Shown in pieces: positions 1 through 6,679 of a DNA stretch of 12,678 nt; position 1 is the first letter of the stretch, and the number at the start of each line of letters is the position of its first letter. The stretch comes from an uncultured Clostridia bacterium. Lineage in GTDB: Bacteria > Bacillota_A > Clostridia > Oscillospirales > Acutalibacteraceae. The notes beneath the pieces were generated by a model. It saw nothing but the letters and a program-made list of their open reading frames with translations. It searched no databases and was not told the DNA's origin. The DNA lies in assembly GCA_937891215.1 (NCBI GenBank), contig CALAEU010000241.1, forward strand, positions 1 through 12,678. Direction: 5' to 3'. Made by a program: the position numbers and the translations under genes.

Positions 1-2
1 AT

Positions 3-386
3 ACATTATTTAAAGAAGAACAATTTGACATAGTTATTAATTTTGCTGCTGAAAGTCATGTTGATAATAGCATTAATAATCCTTCAATATTTTTAAAAAC
101 TAATGTTATTGGAACTCAAGTGTTATTAGATGCATCATTAAAATATAAAGTAAAAAGATTTCATCAAGTAAGTACTGATGAAGTTTATGGTAGTAGTTTA
201 AATTATGCATTTAAAGAAGAAGATAAATTAAATCCTTCTTCTGCTTATAGTGCTAGTAAGGCTAGTGCTGATTTATTAGTATTAGCTTATTATAAGACTT
301 ATAATTTACCTGTTAGTATTTCTAGATGTTCTAATAACTATGGATTGAATCAACATAAAGAAAAACTTATTCCTAATAACAAATAA
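3..386 (+). pseudogene. rfbB: dTDP-glucose 4,6-dehydratase, middle fragment (both ends missing)
   Basis: This enzyme (RmlB) converts dTDP-glucose to dTDP-4-keto-6-deoxyglucose, the second step of dTDP-rhamnose synthesis, in the cytoplasm. The frame is open from base 3 at the window edge. Seen in order: the NAD-domain stretch VINFAAESHVD, the segment TNVIGTQVLLDA, the catalytic STDEVYG motif (171-191, Thr-Asp-Glu) and the YxxxK motif YSASK (246-260). Then comes RCSNNYG, followed by EKLIP, where the family continues for well over 100 more residues. Here it stops after NNK at 384-386. The N-terminus lies outside the window. Homology is lost at about 375-384, close before an unrelated gene, which points to a join rather than a point mutation. 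Codon use is far more AT-rich than downstream, with TTA for 11 of 13 leucines. Family assignment is secure; the apparent stop probably belongs to other DNA. Confidence 0.9.
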
Positions 387-403
387 AATTCAAGGGTTTA
401 TAT
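372..403. other. Composition break / probable left join
   Basis: Similarity to RfbB ends just after the conserved LIP at 366-374. Normal core sequence with an SD site (AAGGG, 392-396) and the rlmB start follows at 404. Leucine and overall base usage change here. The exact breakpoint cannot be placed better than about 375-390. It may be an assembly chimera or a recombination point. Confidence 0.6.
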
Positions 404-1174
404 ATGATAAAAAATGACAATTCTCTTAATAATGAGAGAGAGAACGAAAAAGATGTTATATTCGGCAGAAATTCAGTTGCTGAAGCAATAAAAAGTGGCA
501 GACCGCTTGATAGTGTAATGGTTGCTCGCGGTGACAGAAGTGGTTCTATTCCTAAAATTGTTGCAGATGCAAAAAAAGCGGGAATAGTAATTAAAGAGGT
601 TGACGCAAAAAAACTTGACTTCATTTGTGGTCACAATAATCATCAGGGTATTGCGGCTATGGGTGCAGTTAAAGAGTATTCTTCTATTGAAGATATTTTT
701 ACTACTGCAGAAGAACGTGGTGAAGCACCTTTTATAATTATATGTGACGAAATTGAAGACCCACATAATTTGGGCGCAATTATCCGTACTGCAGAAGCGG
801 CAGGTGCTCATGGTGTTATTATTCCAAAACGTAGAAGTGCTTCTTTAAGTTTTACAGTTGCTAAAACGAGTGCCGGTGCAGTCGAATTTATGCACGTTGC
901 AAGAGTTACAAATATTCCGCAGACTATTGACGAACTCAAAAAACGCGGTGTGTGGGTTTACTGTGCAGATATGGATGGTGAACCTTTTTACAAAAGCAAT
1001 TTAAAAGGTTCAATTGCACTTGTAATCGGTTCTGAAGGCAACGGTGTCGGCAGACTCGTTAAAGAAAAGTGTGATGTTACACTTTCAATGCCAATGAAAG
1101 GCAAAATTAATTCTCTCAACGCATCAGTTGCGGCAGGTATTCTTATGTATGAAGTGTCTCGTCAGAGAGATTAA
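404..1174 (+). CDS. rlmB: 23S rRNA (guanosine-2'-O-)-methyltransferase RlmB (TrmH/SpoU family)
   Basis: A 256-residue cytoplasmic SPOUT methyltransferase that uses S-adenosylmethionine to methylate a ribose 2'-OH, in E. coli RlmB at G2251 of 23S rRNA. The N-terminal substrate-binding domain is at about residues 17-88 (VIFGRNSVAEAI, GHNNHQGIAA). The knotted catalytic domain carries all three SpoU motifs: motif 1 at 119-134 (DPHNLGAIIRTAEAAG, with Asn122 and Arg128), motif 2 at 206-218 (LVIGSEGNGVGRL) and motif 3 at about 227-247 (ending NSLNASVAAG). Length is normal for the family. The ATG at 404 follows AAGGG with a 7-base gap. In Clostridia this gene usually follows cysS and mrnC; that context is lost at the join upstream. 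No terminator follows: the structured RNA begins 4 bases after the stop. The exact target nucleotide is inferred from the family; TrmH-type tRNA activity is the alternative. Confidence 0.93.
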   Translation: MIKNDNSLNNERENEKDVIFGRNSVAEAIKSGRPLDSVMVARGDRSGSIPKIVADAKKAGIVIKEVDAKKLDFICGHNNHQGIAAMGAVKEYSSIEDIFTTAEERGEAPFIIICDEIEDPHNLGAIIRTAEAAGAHGVIIPKRRSASLSFTVAKTSAGAVEFMHVARVTNIPQTIDELKKRGVWVYCADMDGEPFYKSNLKGSIALVIGSEGNGVGRLVKEKCDVTLSMPMKGKINSLNASVAAGILMYEVSRQRD

Positions 1175-1178
1175 AATG

Positions 1179-1455
1179 TAGAGTGAGCGTATTCGAACCA
1201 GAAATGGTTTAATACAGTCACTTTTCCCTGTAACATCGTTAAAACTCTTGAAATACGGTAGTATTCCTACGAGTTTTGCCTTGTTACAGAAAAAATTGCC
1301 AAGTATTAAACTTCGCAGAACCTGAAATGTCCGAGGTCTCGTGCATTTTGGATTACATTTACGAAGGTATACTGGCGTATATCAAGACAAAAAAATACAA
1401 AAGGTGCGTGAAATCGGACATTTAAGGTATATTTGGTTCGAATACACTCACTCTA
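1179..1455 (+). ncRNA. Large structured RNA, unassigned class (leader of the next gene)
   Basis: A 277-nt segment folds by eye into one closed, fully nested structure. The terminal helix P1 (1179-1200/1434-1455) pairs 21 of 22 positions, with C1188/A1446 unpaired. It closes a three-way junction. Arm A stacks four helices: 1207-1215/1303-1311 (9 bp), 1228-1235/1282-1289 (8 bp), 1241-1247/1271-1277 (7 bp) and 1252-1256/1261-1265 (loop GGTA). Arm B stacks three: 1321-1334/1414-1427 (13 of 14), 1340-1350/1398-1408 (one mismatch) and 1366-1372/1377-1383 (loop TGGC). Three G-U pairs favour transcription on the plus strand. It lies between the rlmB stop and the SD of the 1481 gene, with no T-tract after it, so it is probably part of a longer transcript. 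I see no T-box, cobalamin, M-box, tmRNA, SRP or RNase P signature. A small inverted-repeat transposon (MITE) with TA ends is the alternative. Confidence 0.7.
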
Positions 1456-1480
1456 TTATTTAAAAGGCAGGTGAACAGAT

Positions 1481-3934
1481 TTGTACGATGATTTTTATGG
1501 TACTGGCAGTAACAGAAAATGGACATTTGAAGAAATAGATGAACTTTTACAGGATAGTGGTATTTCTTCTGAAAAGGATTTTGAACCCGAACAGGTTGCT
1601 CCTGCAATAAATAAGTCCGAATCTGTTGATCCAAGACCTATTTATAATGAAGATATTGAACATAAAATAAAAACTACTTCGGTTGAGAAATCTGGCGTTG
1701 ATGGTGCAACAAGAGCATTTACTGCACTTGAAAGCGATAAATATCGTGACCGTTTTCTTAACAAACCGATACACAATTTACAAAAGACTGCTGAGCATAA
1801 GTTTATTCCTGCAGGTGAACAACCCTATGAACGCGGTGGATTTGTAAAAAAAGCAAGTAATTTTAAAAGTACAAAAGAATTAGAACCTATTCCTATTTTG
1901 GTTTCTGAAGATATTCTTCGTGAAGAACAAAAAAGAGAAGAGACAACAAAAGAAATTAAAAACAGCAGAACAATAGGTCTTCGCTCATTGGCAGTTACTG
2001 ATGGCAGTGCCGATGAAACTGAACTTATTGAAGAAGATGATATGCAACTTTCTTTTGAAGGTTTTAATACCGAAGAAGAAGTTCAGATTGTTGACGAAGA
2101 AGAAGTTGAAAGAGAACTTATTAAGAAAAGACGCAAAAAGGCGGCAGAATTTGTAGTAAGTACAGAGCCCGAAGAAGAAGTTCATGACGATGATAATGGT
2201 ATAAAATTCGGTCTTGATGAATACAGAAATGTAAACGATAAATTTAAAGTTGAATTCAATTTAAAGAAACAGGAAAAAAAAGCACTTATAAATACCACAG
2301 TATGCTTTGTGTGTTTTGCGTTACTTGTTGTACTTTCATTAGTAGCAAGTGCAGTTTATGCTCCTAATTCACTTGTTCACAAAAATGAATTCCCAGTTAT
2401 ACTTTTAAATTTTATTGTGACACTTGTTGCGTGTTTTGTAAGTAAAGATTTAATTATTGATGGTTTTGCATCATTCAAAGGATTGAAATTCAACAGAAAC
2501 TCAGGGTGCGCAGTTGCACTTACTGCAGTACTCTTACAGAATATTTCATTCTTTTTTGCAGTGCTTCCATTTGAAAACCGACTTTCTTTATATTCGGCTG
2601 TTGCAGTTTTGCCACTTGTGTTTAACTGTTTCGCTGGACTTTTAGAAGCAAGAAGATTAAGAAAAGATTTCGCGATAGTAACAGAAAACGAACTTTATTC
2701 TATTTCACATATTGAAAGAAAAGAAACTGCTTTTGAAATAGGCAGGGGACTTTTATTGGATGAACCGATAATAATAGCTTCACAAAAAACTAATTTTCCA
2801 GGCAGATTTTTAGAGCTTTCTAAAAAATATTACCCTGCTGATGAACTTAACAAAAGAACTGTTCCGGTTACATTTCTTGTCGCATTGATAGTTGGCGTAA
2901 TAACAACTATCATTTCAAGAAATGCTTTTAATGGTTTAAGTTCATTTACTGCAGTTTTAGCAATTTCTGCTCCTTGTTTTATGTTCCTTTGCGATAACCT
3001 GGCAATAAATAAACTGTCAGCGAAACTTCGCAAAAAGGGTAGTGTAATTACAGGTTGGGAAGCAAACAGAATGTGTGCAGTTGCCAATGGTATTACAGTT
3101 GATTCTACCGATGTTTTTGATAAAGACGGCGGTAATGTTTTTGGAATTAAAACATTCCATTCTATGAAAGTTGACGATGCAATTCTTTACACCGCTGCAA
3201 TGGTTGTAGCGTCAGGCGGTGCATTAGGCAACTTATTTAAAAGGGTTATTATGGACAGAGTGGAGTTGCTTCCACCTGTTGATACTCTGGCTTATGAAGA
3301 TAAATTAGGTCTTTCTGCCTGGATACAGAACAGGCGAGTTCTTGTTGGTAGTTACGATTTATTGAGAAATCATAATGTTGAAGTTCCTGACAAAGCTTTT
3401 GTTGAAAGATATACTCACGATGGCAGATACCCATTATTCCTTGCAATAGAGGGTAAACTTGGTGCTATGTTTATTGTGAGTTACGATGTAAATCAGGAAA
3501 ATGCAAAACTCCTTAAACTTATTGAACGAGAAAGTATATCACTTCTTTTAAGAAATGATGATGCAAATATTACCGATAATATGGTTGCTTCAAGTCTTTC
3601 AATTCCTAATAGCGGAATTAAAGTTATAAGTGCTGTTTCAGGTGATATTTTAAATAGTTATGTTAATGAAAAACGCACCGCAGGTGACTCTGTTTTAATG
3701 CATAACGGTAAAAGTTCATCTTATTTACATGCGGTTGCTTCTGCACTTTCTTTAGGTAAAATAAAGCGTTCATCTTTGGTTCTTCAGACTGGTGCAATAG
3801 CAGTAGGTGTTGCATTCGCTTCAGCTTTCTCATTTATTGCTGGTGGTGCAGAACTTTCAATTATTCCACTTATTATTACTCAACTTGTTTTCGCAGTTAT
3901 AGGTATTGTAAATACCAAAGCAAAAACACGGTAA
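1481..3934 (+). CDS. Degenerate P1B-type ATPase-like membrane protein (probable pseudoenzyme)
   Basis: An 817-residue membrane protein. Residues 1-267 are a hydrophilic, strongly acidic, probably disordered cytoplasmic tail. Helices follow at about 268-293, 303-325, 344-365, 370-390, 462-480 and 488-510, then a soluble domain of about 260 residues, then helices at about 770-790 and 793-813. This is the 4+2+2 layout of heavy-metal P1B ATPases, and helix 6 has APC (497-499) where they have CPC. The soluble part follows their order: a GSVITGWEA segment, then DSTDVF (541-546) where DKTGTL is expected, RVLVGSYDLLRNHNVEVP like the nucleotide domain, NDD (692-694) for TGDN, and GDSVLMHNG (735-743) for GDGxNDAPA. 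The loop between helices 4 and 5 is only about 70 residues and lacks TGE. The catalytic Asp541 remains but its surroundings do not, so active transport is unlikely (inference). The start is TTG after AGGTG (1469-1473), because an in-frame stop at 1472-1474 excludes anything earlier. Confidence 0.75.
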   Translation: MYDDFYGTGSNRKWTFEEIDELLQDSGISSEKDFEPEQVAPAINKSESVDPRPIYNEDIEHKIKTTSVEKSGVDGATRAFTALESDKYRDRFLNKPIHNLQKTAEHKFIPAGEQPYERGGFVKKASNFKSTKELEPIPILVSEDILREEQKREETTKEIKNSRTIGLRSLAVTDGSADETELIEEDDMQLSFEGFNTEEEVQIVDEEEVERELIKKRRKKAAEFVVSTEPEEEVHDDDNGIKFGLDEYRNVNDKFKVEFNLKKQEKKALINTTVCFVCFALLVVLSLVASAVYAPNSLVHKNEFPVILLNFIVTLVACFVSKDLIIDGFASFKGLKFNRNSGCAVALTAVLLQNISFFFAVLPFENRLSLYSAVAVLPLVFNCFAGLLEARRLRKDFAIVTENELYSISHIERKETAFEIGRGLLLDEPIIIASQKTNFPGRFLELSKKYYPADELNKRTVPVTFLVALIVGVITTIISRNAFNGLSSFTAVLAISAPCFMFLCDNLAINKLSAKLRKKGSVITGWEANRMCAVANGITVDSTDVFDKDGGNVFGIKTFHSMKVDDAILYTAAMVVASGGALGNLFKRVIMDRVELLPPVDTLAYEDKLGLSAWIQNRRVLVGSYDLLRNHNVEVPDKAFVERYTHDGRYPLFLAIEGKLGAMFIVSYDVNQENAKLLKLIERESISLLLRNDDANITDNMVASSLSIPNSGIKVISAVSGDILNSYVNEKRTAGDSVLMHNGKSSSYLHAVASALSLGKIKRSSLVLQTGAIAVGVAFASAFSFIAGGAELSIIPLIITQLVFAVIGIVNTKAKTR

Positions 3935-3943
3935 AAACAACAA

Positions 3944-3971
3944 ATATCCGTTATTTTCAGATAACGGATAT
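3944..3971 (-). terminator. Terminator of the 51-residue protein gene
   Basis: A perfect 11-bp stem (ATATCCGTTAT at 3944-3954 with 3961-3971) has a 6-base loop. On the minus strand it is followed by TTGTTGTTTTT, a good T-tract, and it lies 15 bases after the minus-strand stop. On the plus strand no T-tract follows, so it is at best a weak end for the 1481-3934 transcript. Confidence 0.75.
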
Positions 3972-3986
3972 CCAAATAATGAAGAT

Positions 3987-4142
3987 TTAAAGGTCATCGG
4001 CATCTTGTTCAGGAACTTCGTAATTTTCAGTAAGTCCTGTGTAAGAACCATTAACATCACTTTTGATGTATGTGTCGTTATCTTTATAAGCTTCAATTAC
4101 TTCTTCGTCTTTTGAAAGATTTTTCTTTTTATTGTCATTCAT
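3987..4142 (-). CDS. Small acidic conserved-looking protein, unknown function (51 aa)
   Basis: The product begins MNDNKKKNLSKDEEVIEAYK and ends GSYTGLTENYEVPEQDADDL. It is soluble, Lys-rich at the start and acidic at the end, with no membrane helix, cysteine or signal peptide. The ATG (minus strand, 4142-4140) is preceded by GGTGAT (4152-4147) at normal spacing, and a good terminator follows, so this is a complete one-gene transcription unit although very short. From memory, short clostridial proteins with a GSYTG...P.QDADDL tail are widespread and uncharacterised; that is recollection, not a search. It is convergent to the pseudo-ATPase and divergent from the GH3 operon, and the palindrome at 4153-4168 directly abuts its SD. 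I cannot name a function. Confidence 0.75.
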   Translation of the reverse strand: MNDNKKKNLSKDEEVIEAYKDNDTYIKSDVNGSYTGLTENYEVPEQDADDL

Positions 4143-4152
4143 TTTTATCACC

Positions 4153-4168
4153 ACTTTCTGTTGAAAGT
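4153..4168. promoter_or_regulatory. Perfect 16-bp palindrome between divergent genes
   Basis: ACTTTCTGTTGAAAGT has 6-bp arms around TGTT. It lies in the short gap between the minus-strand 51-residue gene and the plus-strand GH3 operon. It overlaps a possible -35 (TTGAAA, 4161-4166) of the operon and touches the SD of the small gene. It could be an operator for a sugar-responsive repressor, or a small hairpin in the minus-strand leader. It is not a good match to the CcpA cre consensus. Confidence 0.4.
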
Positions 4169-4189
4169 ATTTTTCCCTGAAATTCTAAA
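4161..4189 (+). promoter_or_regulatory. Possible promoter of the GH3 operon
   Basis: TTGAAA (4161-4166), a 17-base spacer and TCTAAA (4184-4189) match sigma-A at 5 of 6 and 4 of 6 positions. Transcription would start only about a dozen bases before the ATG at 4208, so the leader would barely include the SD GCGAGG (4195-4200). This is a weak call; it is the only reasonable candidate in the gap. Confidence 0.3.
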
Positions 4190-4207
4190 AAAATGCGAGG
4201 CGATTTT

Positions 4208-6658
4208 ATGAAATACAAAGATATTATTTCGAAACTTACATTAGAAGAAAAAGCAGCTCTTTGTTCAGGTAAAGATTTCTGGCATCTTGTGGATGTTAGT
4301 CGTCTCTCTATCCCGTCTATTATGGTAACTGACGGACCTCACGGATTAAGAAAACAAAATCAGGAAAAAACTGCAGCAGGTGATGTATTGGGTAACAGTG
4401 CTCCTGCAACTTGTTTCCCGACTGCAAGTGCAACCGCTTCTTCGTGGGATACAGAGTTAATAGAAAAAATGGGTGTTGCATTAGGTGAAGAATGTCTTAA
4501 AGAAAATGTTTCTGTTCTTTTAGGACCTGGTGTAAATATGAAACGTTCACCACTCTGTGGCAGAAATTTTGAATATTTTTCAGAAGACCCGTTTTTAGCG
4601 GGTAAAATGGCGGCTTCTTTTATAAATGGTGTTCAGAGTAAAGGTGTTGGTACTTCATTAAAACATTTTGCTGCAAATAATCAGGAATGCAGAAGAATGA
4701 CTATTAACACTGTTGCAGATGAAAGAGCATTAAGAGAAATTTATTTAACTGCATTTGAGATTGCTGTTAAGGAATCAAAACCTTGGACAGTTATGAATGC
4801 TTATAACAAATTAAATGGTACTTACTGTGCAGAAAATAAATGGCTTCTTACAGATGTTTTAAGAGATGAATGGGGTTATCAGGGCGTTGTTGTTACTGAC
4901 TGGGGTGCAGAAAACGAAATTGTTGACGGTATTAAAGCAGGTAAAAACCTTGAAATGCCAAGTTCTGGCGGTTTAGGTCCCCAAAAAATTGTAAAAGCAG
5001 TCAAGTCAGGTGAACTTGATATAAATACACTTGACAAAAATGTTGATACACTTTTAGCACTGATCTTCAAAGGTGCTGAAAATTTACACGCAGATTATAA
5101 TTGTGATATGAAATCACACCATCTCCTTGCAAGAAAAATCGCAAGTGAATCTATGGTGTTACTTAAAAATGAAGATAACATTCTTCCGCTTGATAAATCA
5201 AAGAAAATTGTATTTATCGGTGAAATGGCGAAAAATCCGAGGTATCAGGGCGCGGGTAGTTCACTTATAAATCCTACTGAATTAGACTCTGCATATCAGG
5301 AATTTCTTAAAAATGGGTACAAAGCAGCTTATGCACGTGGATATGATAAAACAACTGATGTACCAGACGAAAAGCTTATTGCTCAGGCGGCAGAATTAGC
5401 AGCTAAGGCGGATGTTGCAGTTGTATTTATTGGTCTTACTGAGATTTATGAATCTGAGGGTTTTGACAGAAAACATATAGATTTACCACCATCACACAAC
5501 GAACTTGTAAAAGCAGTTTTAGAGAAAAATAAAAATGTTGTAGTCGTTCTTTCTGGTGGTTCTGCAGTTTCTATGCCGTGGCTTTATGATGTAAAAGCAG
5601 TAGTGAATGGTCTTTTATCTGGTCAGGCAAGTGGCGGAGCAACTTTTGATGTATTATCAGGTAAAGTTAATCCGTCGGGTAAACTTTCAGAAACTTATCC
5701 ACTTAATTTAGACGATACACCATCACGATATAATTTTCCGGGTACACTTCTTTCTGTTGAGTACAGGGAAAGTATATTTATTGGTTACAGATATTACGAT
5801 AAAACTGAAAAAGAGGTATTATTCCCATTTGGGTTCGGTCTTTCTTATACTACTTTCCAGTATTCAGATATTAAACTCAGTAGTAAAGAAATAAATGATA
5901 ATGAGATTTTAACAGTTTCATTCAAAGTTAAAAATACAGGCACAGTTGATGGTGCAGAAGTTTGTCAACTTTATGTTTCCCCACCACAAAGTAAGATTTT
6001 TAAAGCCCCTAAAGAGTTAAAAGGATTTAAAAAGGTGTTCTTAAAAGCAGGTGAAGAAAAAGAAGTTCAGCTCGAACTTAGCAAACGCTCATTTGCTTTC
6101 TATAATGTGAATATTCACGATTGGCACGTAGAAAGTGGCGAATATAAAATTCTTGTTGGTGCTTCTTCAAGAGAAATTCTCCTTACAGAGTTTGTAAAAG
6201 TTAATTCTTCTGTTGAAGCGGCAGTACCTGATTACAGTGACAAAGCACCTGTTTATTATAATGGTGATATGGCATTTGCTACTGATGATGAGTTTACTGC
6301 AATTTTAGGTCACGAAATCCCTCAGAGAGAAAGAGATATGTCGCTTCCTATTGATAAAAATTGTACTCTTGAATATGCTGCAGGAACTTCACGCGGTGAG
6401 AAAATAACAAAACTCATTACTGCGGTTGTTGAAAAAATCGGCGGTGGCGGTATAAATAGTGAAATGATGAAAAATACCGCGTTCCAGATTCCTCTTCGTT
6501 GTTTTGTAACAATGAGTTCTGGCGTATTCAATGACGAAATGTGTGAGGCACTTTGTGACGTGCTTAATGACAAACCGCTTACACCAAGTGCTATGAAACT
6601 TTTAAAGAATATTCCGTCTGCTTTAATGAAGTTGCCGGATTTGTTTAAATCAATGTAA
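4208..6658 (+). CDS. Glycoside hydrolase family 3 beta-glucosidase
   Basis: An 816-residue exo-acting beta-glycosidase that removes terminal non-reducing glucose (or xylose or similar) from beta-linked oligosaccharides. There is no signal peptide, so it acts in the cytoplasm on imported sugars or glycosides. The N-terminal barrel (about 1-290) has VTDGPHGLR (40-48), KHFAANNQE (152-160) and the nucleophile Asp231 in GVVVTDW. The alpha/beta sandwich (about 305-530) carries the likely acid/base Glu417 in YESEGFDR. FPFGFGLSYTTF leads into a fibronectin III-like domain (about 550-650). A further C-terminal stretch of about 160 residues has no assignment from me. I chose the ATG at 4208 (MKYKDIISKLTLEEK) over the ATG at 4193 because it has the SD GCGAGG and gives the usual family N-terminus. 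It is first gene of an operon with the oxidoreductase and surface protein that follow. Family is certain; substrate is not. Confidence 0.94.
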   Translation: MKYKDIISKLTLEEKAALCSGKDFWHLVDVSRLSIPSIMVTDGPHGLRKQNQEKTAAGDVLGNSAPATCFPTASATASSWDTELIEKMGVALGEECLKENVSVLLGPGVNMKRSPLCGRNFEYFSEDPFLAGKMAASFINGVQSKGVGTSLKHFAANNQECRRMTINTVADERALREIYLTAFEIAVKESKPWTVMNAYNKLNGTYCAENKWLLTDVLRDEWGYQGVVVTDWGAENEIVDGIKAGKNLEMPSSGGLGPQKIVKAVKSGELDINTLDKNVDTLLALIFKGAENLHADYNCDMKSHHLLARKIASESMVLLKNEDNILPLDKSKKIVFIGEMAKNPRYQGAGSSLINPTELDSAYQEFLKNGYKAAYARGYDKTTDVPDEKLIAQAAELAAKADVAVVFIGLTEIYESEGFDRKHIDLPPSHNELVKAVLEKNKNVVVVLSGGSAVSMPWLYDVKAVVNGLLSGQASGGATFDVLSGKVNPSGKLSETYPLNLDDTPSRYNFPGTLLSVEYRESIFIGYRYYDKTEKEVLFPFGFGLSYTTFQYSDIKLSSKEINDNEILTVSFKVKNTGTVDGAEVCQLYVSPPQSKIFKAPKELKGFKKVFLKAGEEKEVQLELSKRSFAFYNVNIHDWHVESGEYKILVGASSREILLTEFVKVNSSVEAAVPDYSDKAPVYYNGDMAFATDDEFTAILGHEIPQRERDMSLPIDKNCTLEYAAGTSRGEKITKLITAVVEKIGGGGINSEMMKNTAFQIPLRCFVTMSSGVFNDEMCEALCDVLNDKPLTPSAMKLLKNIPSALMKLPDLFKSM

Positions 6659-6679
6659 TAAAGAGAAGGAGTTTTGATT

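Noticed and set aside
1395..1415. Possible T-box or lysine riboswitch motif (AGGTGCGTGAA)
   Set aside because: No GGTGGNACCGCG antiterminator or specifier loop, and the bases are used in helix 1340-1350/1398-1408. There is no terminator after it.
1434..1446. GGTTCGAAT resembling a tRNA or tmRNA T-arm
   Set aside because: The bases pair fully with the 5' end of the structured RNA, and there is no acceptor stem, CCA or tag reading frame. TTCGAA is itself a palindrome.
3944..3971. Plus-strand terminator for the pseudo-ATPase gene
   Set aside because: The hairpin has no T-tract on the plus strand; the T-tract is on the minus-strand side.
4193..4207. Earlier ATG (4193) as the GH3 start
   Set aside because: It would use the SD GCGAGG as coding sequence, has no SD of its own, and adds residues outside the family N-terminus.
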